A stretch of DNA of 64,000 nt, from the NCBI RefSeq assembly GCF_022965805.1, contig NC_133109.1, positions 6,921,869 to 6,985,868 of the forward strand, written 5' to 3'. The DNA comes from Primulina eburnea (taxonomy: Eukaryota > Streptophyta > Magnoliopsida > Lamiales > Gesneriaceae). Position 1 is the first letter of the stretch. Every line of letters starts with the position of its first letter. The notes below the pieces were generated by a model that was not told where the DNA came from, did no database searches, and saw only the letters and a program-made list of their open reading frames with translations. A program made the translations under genes and the position numbers. Positions 34,456-43,828 of this stretch are shown here, one piece after another.

Positions 34456-34853
34456 TATCCATAAAAGTTGGAAAGGACTATATTTTCATAAGTCTCCTCT
34501 ACACTAGCTATCAACATTTTCATCCAAACAGCTAGAGCTGAGGAAGAGGTCTTGCAGAAGCTGTGAGTAGAGGCGATGCTATTAAGAGTTTCCAGTTCTT
34601 TGCGAAGCATCAGCTGATAGAGATGGCCCTCCTTGAAGACATCCACCTATGCAGAAATGTTTAAGCGCTTTCGCACCTCTCTCAACTAGGCCTTCCGCCT
34701 GAAGGTGGTCACCCTCCCAGTGTTGTACAAGAGCTCCAGCTCCTGTAACTCTTCCCAGTAGGGAAGACTGGCATAGAAAACTTCATCTTCTCTAGCAGAT
34801 TTTCGGGATTCAAGAGAAAATGGAGAGACGATTGAACTACTTGCTCCTTCCAT
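34455..34853 (-). pseudogene. Antisense ORF of element A between pol and env-like (132 codons, two stops)
   Basis: On the strand opposite to pol, one frame runs from an ATG at 34853 to a TAA at 34455-34457. It starts MEGASSSIVSPFSLESRK, has a Glu/Leu-rich middle (YWEELQELELLYNTGR) and ends ENIVLSNFYG. Two in-frame TAG codons interrupt it about half way. A TATA box lies 40 bp upstream and AATAAA overlaps the stop, so it looks like a separate transcription unit. Antisense accessory genes are known in other plant LTR elements (for example Grande), but I do not recognise this protein. Function unknown. Confidence 0.6.
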
Positions 34854-34892
34854 TTTTTTTTCTACTGATACTTATGACTAACCCCTCAACTC

Positions 34893-34900
34893 TTATTTAT
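34893..34900 (-). promoter_or_regulatory. TATA box of the antisense ORF
   Basis: TATAAATA within GGCCTATAAATAAGAG on the minus strand, 40 bp before the ATG. The context resembles the TATA boxes of the A and G LTRs. Confidence 0.5.
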
Positions 34901-35430
34901 AGGCCAAGTCGAGGAAAATGAAAGGACATGCTCTTAAGTGACGATTACTCTACCAAGCCTCGGGATTTTCTTAAATAATTTGGATTATTTTATTGTTACT
35001 TTCTTTAATGCATCTATTTAGGGGGAATGGTGGTTTAAGAGGTTAACTGAGAAGACAGTTGTTAGTGAATTCTCAACTGAAAGGACTCAATTTTACTAAC
35101 TGATCGTTCAGTTGAATATTCCACTAATCTTCTCATATAAGTTAACTAATTAAATCTATTTTATTCCAAATCAATGACGTGACTGTCTGCTAAACTCATG
35201 ATGAATTTCAGTTTATGACGTGGACTCAATTTTTAACCTCTCAAAATTGTTCACACGCTTATAGCACACGTACACACTTTACTTTTTCAAAATTTCTACG
35301 GACTGACACGTGTCCAGAATTTGAATATTCACGTACATATGTACCATTACCCGCTTCATTTCAGTTTCACCTTACAATTATCCACAAAACTTTTGAGAGC
35401 AAGAACTATTCTATTCTTAAATTTCGTTGC

Positions 35431-35432
35431 AG
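35431..35432 (+). promoter_or_regulatory. Predicted splice acceptor before the env-like ORF
   Basis: A pyrimidine-rich run (CTATTCTATTCTTAAATTTC) leads to GTTGCAG/GAAC, 18 bases before the env-like ATG. This suggests a spliced subgenomic RNA; the donor is not identified. Confidence 0.45.
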
Positions 35433-35450
35433 GAACTTACTCATTTATCA

Positions 35451-36029
35451 ATGGCAACCCAAATTCCCGCTTTTATGCTGAACGCTATGGCTATCAACTT
35501 TGGATCCATCTTATCCTTCGGCGATGCTGAAGTCAAGAAGGTTTTTCAGAAACTTGAAACTGCTGGACTCAGAACATTTTTGGGACAATCTTCACAGGAC
35601 ATCTATCCCAAAGAACTTCAGGATTTCTACTCTACCGGCATGGTTGATTCTGAAGGTAACATTATTTCTACTATCAATGGTCAGTCGCTGACCATCTCTG
35701 AAGACTCTCTTGGGGAATTATTTTCTTTACCCTCTGATGGTTTGGCACAACTTTCGGATGTTAAGGCATCTGATATTGAAGAGATGCAAACTCTTCTCTC
35801 TGCTGATGGACGGAAGATTAAGGTTTCCGATCCTAAGAAGGAACTGAAGCATGAAATTCAGTTGCTTGCTGATGTAGTTGCTAAAGGGCTTTTGGAAAAA
35901 GCTGGATCATTTGCTGCCCTCACCTTGGAGAAGTTTCAAGCCATTTCTGTTATTATGGCTGATCGCAAGCTCAACTGGAAGCACCTTATCTTTACCACTC
36001 TGAAGAATATGTTTCTGTCTTCAAAACAG
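35451..36029 (+). pseudogene. Env-like ORF of A, part 1
   Basis: Starts MATQIPAFMLNAMAINFGS, no known enzyme domain. This third ORF after pol is a hallmark of SIRE-type copia elements and is called envelope-like; its role is unproven. The 193 codons are open up to element B. Removing B and one AACAG copy keeps the frame exactly, joining SK-Q to SKGFD in part 2, so the insertion is simple. See 45869-47923. Confidence 0.75.
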
Positions 36030-38062
36030 TGTTAGAGTAGGTGCACGTCGAGCCAAGTGTTGGCCGACTGTTCACGATGAAACTCTTTGTATAAACGATC
36101 TTTATTTTAATAATATTTGAATTTATTAATTTGGCGCATCTTTATCTTTATACCCATGCTAGTTGCATAGATAAAGTCCTTGAATATACATATAGTAGAA
36201 AGAATATGAGATGCTTATATGATGAGTAACATGAAACTCATATTTGTAATACTGTATATTCTAAACGGTTCTTAGTCGATTCAGCCGCCACTAAGAAGGA
36301 TATAGGCCGCTCGAGTTAGAGACTAGTATCTGCGATGTGAGTACCATGTTCCATTGGTAGGGGACATTGTGATGTCCGAGCATGCAGATAGGTGCTCCTT
36401 GTAGAGTGCACTGAACAACCCTCTATAAAGGACTTTCCAAGTGGTTCTCACTTATCGAGTGGAAAAAGTCCTAGTTTATGGTTGTACACCATTAGTCCTT
36501 ATGACCCGGGACAACATTGAGACTCTATGTGCTAGCATTTCACTTTGACTTGTTTACCGACTCTTGTGGGGTCATCAGGTGGCAAGGTTGGGTGTTACGG
36601 CGAAACATATAGGAGTCGATGCATTGTAGCCGGGGATTCACCGCTTACCTACGAGTATGGATATCCTATGTGTTTTTCATGTATGTGTGGGTTGAAATCT
36701 CTGATCAGAGTATGGTGGTAATTATGAAAGGTGTTTCATAGATTATACCATCGATGCAACCACAACATGACACATAGTATCGATTCATTGACAACTCTCG
36801 ATAAACCAATAGTTGTCGAATCGGTCGGGATATATGAGTTGAAGGGACCGTACTGTACGCTAACCATAATTGAATGGTTCTTGCAGGCACTATCATGTGA
36901 TACCTAGGGAATCACGTAAGCGATGCTGCTAGGCGTTTAACGTGATTGGTTGGGTACTATCAGACTTGAGTTCTGACGTTCTTACTATCAAGGAGTTGAT
37001 AAGTAAGAATGGAGCAATTGGGGTATGCTCGAATAAGGACATGTTTAGTCCGAATCACATAGAGATGTGAACCCACGGCTAGTTGTATCAATGAACCATT
37101 GAGGGCCACACAAGTACTAGCTTTGTAAATCCCGATGAGAAGTAAAATAGTTCAATGTGTTGAACGGCTTATAAATGTGTTTATAAACGCAAAGAAAAAT
37201 AGAAGTATGACTTCTATGAGATAAATATAAATTTTAATTTATGGAAGTGTTCCTAGATTAAAATTTGGCCAAGTGAATAATGTATTTGAAAATTGTGATT
37301 TTCATAAACATTATTATGGACTAAATTAAATTAATTCAAGTGTTGAATTAATTAAAAACTAGTGGGCCTAGTAGAGTCCAAATAATTAAATTAATTCAAG
37401 TGTTGGATTAATTAAATAACAATGGGCCTTGTAGAGCCCAATTGGAAATAATTATTTAACTAGTGGGCTTGAGTAAAATCAAGTAAAGTCTAGTTGGGCT
37501 CAAAATGTTTGAGACAATTATAAAATCCATGGGCCTTGCAAAAGTTGCAAGCCCACTAGGGTTTGCATGCTTGGGAGGTGAAGGGGTTTGGAATACTTTT
37601 GATTAAAATAATGCATGGCATACAATTTTTGAATCTAGCTTTTTGCAACCCCAGACTCAACTTTCCTCCTCATTCTTGCACCTACCTTGGCCGAAACCTA
37701 CTCTAATTTTCTCTCAAGTTTTCATTTTTGTTCTTCAAATTGTTGGAGAATAAAACACTTCTCTTTGAAAAATCTTCTTGTTTTTCTAGTGCAAAACAAG
37801 AAGGGATTTACATTGCAAGTGGTGGGCTTAATTTTGGAGGTGGAAGCTTGTAGATTTTCATCCATCAAGAGCTTTGTTGTTCACAACAAAGTTGGAGCCA
37901 AACATCAACCTCAAGAGGTTGATAGGTAATCTTTCTAACATCCTATGTATGGTGTTATTTTGTAAATATTGCACATAAACATAGGTGGCCGAAAATTCTT
38001 GATTGAATTTAAAATTTTTGACTTCCGTTGCGCTTCCGACCACCGTAACCGGTCCGCTTTCA
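36030..38062 (+). repeat. 5' LTR of B
   Basis: 2033 bp, TGTTAGAGTAGG...CCGCTTTCA. Contains a twice-repeated ~57-bp unit (about 37320-37440) with AATTAATTCAAGTGTTG and GTGGGCC/ATGGGCC blocks. A possible TATA box (TTATAAATG) lies near 37169; not firm. Confidence 0.93.
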
Positions 38063-38064
38063 AG

Positions 38065-38076
38065 TGGTATCAGAGC
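38065..38076 (+). promoter_or_regulatory. Primer-binding site of B
   Basis: TGGTATCAGAGC two bases after the 5' LTR. Confidence 0.95.
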
Positions 38077-38201
38077 TAAGGTTACGGTTTTTGTGTTATA
38101 TTTACGTAATATTATGTTGAGATCGATTTCTAACCGCTTGAGAATTTTTGTGCATAAAATCTTCAAGGCCGAAATTTTACAAAAAAAAAAAAAAAAAATC
38201 G

Positions 38202-38279
38202 GGCAGCTTGTTGCTGCCTGTGATATCTCGGGCTGCCCGAGAATATCGGGCATCGAATGGGGCAGCCTTCGGGCTGCCC
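38202..38279 (+). promoter_or_regulatory. GC-rich hairpin cluster in the B leader
   Basis: Three structures in 78 bases: GGCAGC/GCTGCC (38202-38218), the self-complementary CTCGGGCTGCCCGAG (38227-38241), and GGGCAGCC-TTCG-GGCTGCCC (38260-38279), a perfect 8-bp stem closed by the very stable C(UUCG)G tetraloop. All share GGCAGC. The position soon after the primer-binding site fits a dimerisation or packaging signal (inference). Confidence 0.65.
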
Positions 38280-39278
38280 GGAAAATTCCAGATTTAAAAA
38301 AAAAATATATATATATATATTTTGTTGCCGGAATCCGGCGACGGAACTCCGGCGACGGCGATGACGACTAAGGTTTCCAAAAGTGTTTTGGAGAATCTTA
38401 GTGTCATGGGCCTTGAGATGTTGGGCCATTGGATGGCCAACATAATTTGTGAAATTTAAATGGGCCAAAATATTTTTGGTGAAAAATGAGTTTGGGCCTT
38501 TAAGTTTAAATTTACAATTGTTGCATATATTTTCTCATAAAATAAATAATTGAAGTAGGACTTTAATTATTTATAGTAAATTGTGATTTACAAGAAATTT
38601 GATTATAAATAAATTAATTTGAAAGTAGACAAAGGAGTTTGTATACTTTGTTAATTTAATTTATAATTGTGGCGGTTAGTGATTGGATCAAGATATATAA
38701 TATTGGATCAATTAATTATTGTGATAATTAATTGATGGTGTATGATATGTGATATTATGCATGAAGGATGATCAAAAGCCCAAGCCCAATTTGTTAGGTG
38801 TATGCTAGGATATTTGTGTTGTATGATTGTAATAATTATCAATTTAAAGTGGGCTTGGTTTATGGCCCGTTCCCACCCCCATGAGATGTATCCCTATGTG
38901 CCATGGATATTTAATTGTAAATATTAGAATAGTGGAAGATCAAGATTGGAAGATGGTGGCTTTGGTGATTATGAAGATCGAAGACATGTAATATTGGAAG
39001 CTAATGTAATAATGTAGTTGCATTTGCATCCCGTGCATTTACCCTAGGATTGGACCTAGGCCCGTGTTTAGCTCACACGGGCCATTAGTATTGGGGCAAT
39101 TGATCATCCTTGTACTGTTTTCTATTTATAATATATGCATGATATGTTATAAATAATGAGTATGTGCGTTATTATTATGATAATAACAAAGTTGCTTGAA
39201 TCTGGCAAACATACGATCAAACATGGCGAGCTTTTAAAATAAAATTAATGATGAGACCTTTCAAAATTAAAAACCCTC

Positions 39279-39763
39279 ATTTTGAATAAGATTCAAAATT
39301 AATATCAAGTCCGAAAAGGGGAATTATAAATTTGTTTATAATTTCCTTGTCTTCCATCGACAATGGATGCATGATGAACGCTACCCGTACCCAGGACTCG
39401 GCTCATATTATTGAGGGGGCCCTGGGTGCCGGAAAGCTGTGACATCCATTGACATAGTGATGTGAACTACGTGGAACTCCCATGATTTCGGCTCATATTA
39501 TTGAGGGAACTCATGGCGACCGTCCATTAAGGTTCAATATCGATGGGTTAGGCTTGACACGTGAAGATGAACGACGTCATATTATTGGGTCCTAATCAAA
39601 CGTGAGACAAAAGTATACGTAGAGGGTTGCATAGCGATGCAATTGGAAACTACCTTTTAGGAATTGTGATTGGCCGATATTATTCGGGATCACAATTCGC
39701 TAATTGGACCTTACGTACCTACTGAGGAAAGTGTTTCCCGTTTTCACTAGAGGGTAGTGAAAA
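39279..39763 (+). promoter_or_regulatory. Array of leader hairpins with conserved TATTAT loops (element B)
   Basis: Successive hairpins: 39279-39299 (9-bp stem), 39317-39348, then four with the same inner loop TATTAT at 39389-39427, 39480-39516, 39546-39597 and 39661-39698, and last 39741-39763 (9-bp stem). Inner stems are CTCA/TGAG twice, a weaker GTCA/TGGG, and CCGA/TCGG. Outer stems all differ but pair (ACCCAGG/CCTGGGT, CCATGA/TCATGG, GGTTAGG/CCTAATC, GAATTGTGAT/ATCACAATTC). Covariation suggests RNA structure just before gag; it may serve packaging or translation. Confidence 0.65.
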
Positions 39764-39882
39764 TGTCAAAACAGTGGGAGCGATAATTTATAAAGTAAAA
39801 TTCCAAACTTTATATCTTATTAAATATTTTAAAATAGTCATTAACATTTATCTGTTTTACTTTTCAGTACAAATCTTTGACA

Positions 39883-40268
39883 ATGTCATCAATTCGCAAC
39901 CCGTTTTCCGTTATTCTCGAAAACACGTTCTAACCGGACCTAACTATATCACTTGGCTAAGAAATCTAAAGATTGTCTTAAACTCGAAGAAAATCGCATA
40001 CACACTGACTGAGTCGCCCCCTGCTGAGGCTCCGACTAGCTGCACTCCTTAGGAATTGCAGACCTACAAGGATTGGTGCGACCATGACTTGAAGGCAAGG
40101 TGTTATATGCAGGCTTCGATGAACGATGAGCTGCAAAGGCGATTCGAGGATGCAAAGAATGCTGCTGACATTCATATGCACCTCAAGGAGCTCTTCGGTG
40201 AGCAGACTCGGCCTTTGAGGCATGCCACAGTAAAGGAGCTCATCACTTTACGCATGTGAGATGGGACT
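39883..40268 (+). pseudogene. N-terminal gag of B, broken
   Basis: ATG at 39883 (MSSIRNPFSV). The frame shifts near 39925; TGPNYITWLRNLKIVL follows in another frame. A TAG at 40050 and a TGA at 40257 interrupt before the long pol frame starts. This is the Gag N-terminal region of the copia type that begins with a LTGPNY motif. Confidence 0.8.
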
Positions 40269-43200
40269 TTGGTCCATGAGCATGGCCTAAAGTTGATTGG
40301 GCTCGTGGACAAGCTCGTTGGCATGGACTTGGTATTGCCTTCGGAGTTGACCACTGATGTGTTGCTGCTGTCGCTGCCTAGATCTTTCGATCCTTTTGTC
40401 GTGAACTTCAATATGAACAAGCTCGAGCCCAGCCTTGAAGAGTTGGTGAACATGCTTGTGACCTTTGAGTCCACAATCAAAAAGGAGAAGTCGGTTCTTT
40501 ATGTGGGCTCTTCATCTGGCACGAAGACCGGTCCACCTGGGAAGGGAAAGAAGCGTTCTTTCCAGCGCCCCAAGAAGAGCGAGGCCTTGAAGAGGCAGAC
40601 TCCGAGTCCCGTAGTGGCAGCCGCGCCGGCCAAGGCTGAGAAGACAGTTGACATCTGTCATCACTGCAAGAAGCCTGGACATTGGAGGCGTAACTGCAGG
40701 GAATATCTTGCGCAGAAGGGTTCTGGCAAAGGTATGTTCTTTATTGAAGTAAATATCTCGATTAACTCTACTTCTTGGGTATTGGATACCGGCTGTGGCT
40801 CACATCTCTGTAATGATTTGCAGGCGATGGGAAGAAGTAGAAGGCTCCGAGAGGGTGAGACCTTCTTGAGGATGGGCAATGGAGCAAGAGTTGCTGCCAA
40901 AGCCGTAGGAGATGTTTGTTTAATTTTGAACAATGATTTTAAGTTTGTATTAAGAGATGTTTTGTTCGTACCAGACTTGATTAAAAACATTATTTCCATT
41001 CCTATGCTTGATATTGATGGATTTTCTTGTTTATTTGGCAAAGGTGTTTGCAATATTTACAAGAATGAATGTTTAGTTGGTACCGGTGAACTTGAAAACA
41101 ATCTCTACACCTTAAAATTAAAAGATATTCCACTTAACAATGTCCAAACGATAACAACAACAAATAAGCGCAAACAAGATACTCTTAATTCGGCACAATT
41201 ATGGCATGCTCGATTAGGTCATATTTCCCTAAGAAGGATGAACAAGCTAGTGGGAGTTGGCATGTTTGATATGTCCGATATTAATGCTCTCACGACTTGT
41301 GAATCCTGTCTAAAAGGAAAGATGACCAAAATTCCCTTTAAGGGCCATGCGGAGCGAGCCAAAGGATTATTGGATTTGATCCATACCATTGTGTGCGGTC
41401 CGCTTAGCATCACCACTAAGCATGGACATGCCTACTTCATCACCTTTACCGATGACTTTTCGAGGTATGGGTATGTGTATTTGATGAAATACAAGTCTGA
41501 TGCCTTTGAAAGGTTCAAAGAATTCAGAAGTGAAGTAGAGAAGCAATTGGGACGAAGCATCAAGACACTTCGATCGGATCGAGGTGGTGAGTACTTGAGT
41601 GCCGAGTTCCAAGAGTATCTTAGGGAGAATGGGATTCTCTCGCAGTGGACTCCGCCCGCTACACCGCAGTTGAATGGTGTTTCGGAGCGTCGTAACCGAA
41701 TTTTGATGGACATGGTTCGGTCTATGATGGGGTTCACGGAGTTGCCGCCATCCTTTTGGGGATATGCGCTTGAAACAGCGGCACTGTTGTTGAACAATGT
41801 CCATACAAAGGCAGTTGACAAGACTCCATATGAGATATGGATGGGTAAGCCTCCCAAGTATTCTTATCTTAGAATATGGGGGTGCCCTGCTTATGTGAAG
41901 CAGACAGTGGGAGATAAATTGGATAGTCGATCCATTTTATGCTACTTTGTGGGATATCCAAGGAATTCCGTTGGATATTGTTTCTATCATCCCCAAGAAA
42001 CAAAGGTGTTTGTTTCTAGGAATGCAACCTTTTTGGAAAAGGAATTTCTATTGGATAGAAACGGCGAGATGATAGAACTCGAAGAGGTTCGAGAGACACC
42101 CACAGTTGTAGAACCCACACCCAATGAGCTAAGTGAGGAGATACAAGCTCCTAGAAGATCCGAGAGGGTCTCGAGACCACCTGTAAGGTATGGTCTGCTT
42201 CTTGAAGAGGGCCATGATGAGCCTAATCTTGGATGTGATCCAAGGACCTTCAAGGAAGCGTTATCGGATGCCGATTCATCCAAATGGCTTGAAGCAATGG
42301 AATCTGAGATGAATTCCATGCATTCGAACCAAGTGTGGAATCTTGTGGATCCACCTGAGGGAACTGTTCCCATAGGGTGTAAATGGATTTACAAGAGGAA
42401 ACTTGGGGCGGATGGGAAGGTATTGACCTTCAAAGCGCGATTGGTAGCAAAAGGGTATACTCAAAAGCAAGGTGTTGACTATGAGGAAACCTTTTCTCCA
42501 GTTGCGATGTTCAAGTCCATTAGGATATTGCTAGCCATAGCTGCATGGTATGACTATGAGATATGGCAGATGGATGTGAAGACAGCCTTCCTTAATGGGG
42601 ATATTAAGGAAGAGATTTATATGTCTCAACCTGAGGGGTTTACATCTATCGGAAGTGAGCATATGGTATGCAAACTTCAAAGATCTATTTATGGTCTTAA
42701 GCAGGCATCGAGGAGTTGGAACCTCAGATTCGATAGTACAATCAAAGAGTTTGGTTTTACTAAGAATCCTGAGGAACCCTGTGTGTATAAGAAGGTCAGT
42801 GGGAGTGCTGTGACATTCATTGTTCTTTATGTTGATGACATTCTACTCATTGGGAATGATGTAGGAATGTTGCAATCAACAAAGATATGGTTAGCAAGTA
42901 AGTTCTCAATGCAGGACTTGGGTGAAGCATCTTTTGTATTGGGAATACAGATCTATAGAGATAGATCAAGAAGATTGCTTGGTCTCACCCAGTCCACATA
43001 CATTGATACCATCGTGAAGCGGTTCTCGATGGATGAGTCCAAGAGAGGACATCTACCAATGTGTCATGGCGTGTCCCTATCCAAGTCTATGTCTCCCAAG
43101 ACTGATGCAGAGATAGCGGCGATGACACGAATACCGTATGCTTCGGCTATTGGTAGTATCATGTATGAGATGATATCTACACGTCCTGACGTGGCTTTTG

Positions 43201-43814
43201 CACTAAGTGTAGTGAGTAGATATCAATCCAACCCTGGTCTTCCACACTGGAAAGCTGTGAAAGACATCCTCAAGTATTTGAGAAGGACCAATAAGTTGTT
43301 TTTGGTCTATGGGGGTGGAGAACTAAAATTGAAAGGCTATACCGACTCTAGCTTCCAAAGCGATGTTGATGACTCGAAGTCAACCTCCGGATTCATATTC
43401 ATGCTCAATGGTGGTGCTGTCTCTTGGAAGAGTTCCAAGCAAGACAGTACTGCGGATTCCACCAGTGAGGCAGAATACATTGCTGCATCGGCTGCAGCAA
43501 AGGAGGCTGTTTGGATTAGGAATTTCGTCCAAGAGTTGGGCGTCATTCCAAATGGAGTTGCTCCTATCCCGGTGATGTGCGACAACACGGGAGCCATAGC
43601 TCAGGCGAAGGAGCCAAGGTCTCATCAGAAGTCCAAACACGTATTGAGAAAGTACCACATCCTCAGAGAGATCGTGGAAAGAGGAGATGTCATGATTGAC
43701 AAAGTCGGCTCCGCAGATAATGTTGCTGATCCACTAACTAAGCCTTTACCAGGACCATCATTCGAGAAGCATCGCGAATCAATGGGTCTAAAGTATGTAG
43801 GTAGTTGGCTCTAG
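40269..43814 (+). CDS. Gag C-terminus and Pol of element B (1181 codons)
   Basis: One open frame. Gag remainder to about residue 125; zinc knuckle from residue 130 (CHHCKKPGHWRRNC); protease D-T-G at residue 173; GAG-pre-integrase zinc finger (WHARLGH...CESCLKGK); integrase; RT with YVDD at 855-857; RNase H with DSTSEAEYIAAS and the ADPLTKPLP end. In integrase, the second Asp (437) and Glu (473) are present with 35 residues between them. The first Asp, expected in the HTDVCGP motif, is Ile374 (HTIVCGP). Integration activity is therefore probably lost. The natural start codon lies upstream in broken gag; 40269 is only the first Met of the open part. Confidence 0.9.
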   Translation: MVHEHGLKLIGLVDKLVGMDLVLPSELTTDVLLLSLPRSFDPFVVNFNMNKLEPSLEELVNMLVTFESTIKKEKSVLYVGSSSGTKTGPPGKGKKRSFQRPKKSEALKRQTPSPVVAAAPAKAEKTVDICHHCKKPGHWRRNCREYLAQKGSGKGMFFIEVNISINSTSWVLDTGCGSHLCNDLQAMGRSRRLREGETFLRMGNGARVAAKAVGDVCLILNNDFKFVLRDVLFVPDLIKNIISIPMLDIDGFSCLFGKGVCNIYKNECLVGTGELENNLYTLKLKDIPLNNVQTITTTNKRKQDTLNSAQLWHARLGHISLRRMNKLVGVGMFDMSDINALTTCESCLKGKMTKIPFKGHAERAKGLLDLIHTIVCGPLSITTKHGHAYFITFTDDFSRYGYVYLMKYKSDAFERFKEFRSEVEKQLGRSIKTLRSDRGGEYLSAEFQEYLRENGILSQWTPPATPQLNGVSERRNRILMDMVRSMMGFTELPPSFWGYALETAALLLNNVHTKAVDKTPYEIWMGKPPKYSYLRIWGCPAYVKQTVGDKLDSRSILCYFVGYPRNSVGYCFYHPQETKVFVSRNATFLEKEFLLDRNGEMIELEEVRETPTVVEPTPNELSEEIQAPRRSERVSRPPVRYGLLLEEGHDEPNLGCDPRTFKEALSDADSSKWLEAMESEMNSMHSNQVWNLVDPPEGTVPIGCKWIYKRKLGADGKVLTFKARLVAKGYTQKQGVDYEETFSPVAMFKSIRILLAIAAWYDYEIWQMDVKTAFLNGDIKEEIYMSQPEGFTSIGSEHMVCKLQRSIYGLKQASRSWNLRFDSTIKEFGFTKNPEEPCVYKKVSGSAVTFIVLYVDDILLIGNDVGMLQSTKIWLASKFSMQDLGEASFVLGIQIYRDRSRRLLGLTQSTYIDTIVKRFSMDESKRGHLPMCHGVSLSKSMSPKTDAEIAAMTRIPYASAIGSIMYEMISTRPDVAFALSVVSRYQSNPGLPHWKAVKDILKYLRRTNKLFLVYGGGELKLKGYTDSSFQSDVDDSKSTSGFIFMLNGGAVSWKSSKQDSTADSTSEAEYIAASAAAKEAVWIRNFVQELGVIPNGVAPIPVMCDNTGAIAQAKEPRSHQKSKHVLRKYHILREIVERGDVMIDKVGSADNVADPLTKPLPGPSFEKHRESMGLKYVGSWL

Positions 43815-43817
43815 TGC

Positions 43818-43828
43818 AAGTGGGAGAT
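43818..43828 (+). promoter_or_regulatory. Polypurine tract of B
   Basis: AAGTGGGAGAT immediately before the 3' LTR, a copia-type tract. Confidence 0.85.

Noticed and set aside
36705..36896. Minus-strand 63-codon ORF, also at 44504-44695
   Set aside because: Lies in both LTRs of B; no motif, duplicate by LTR identity.
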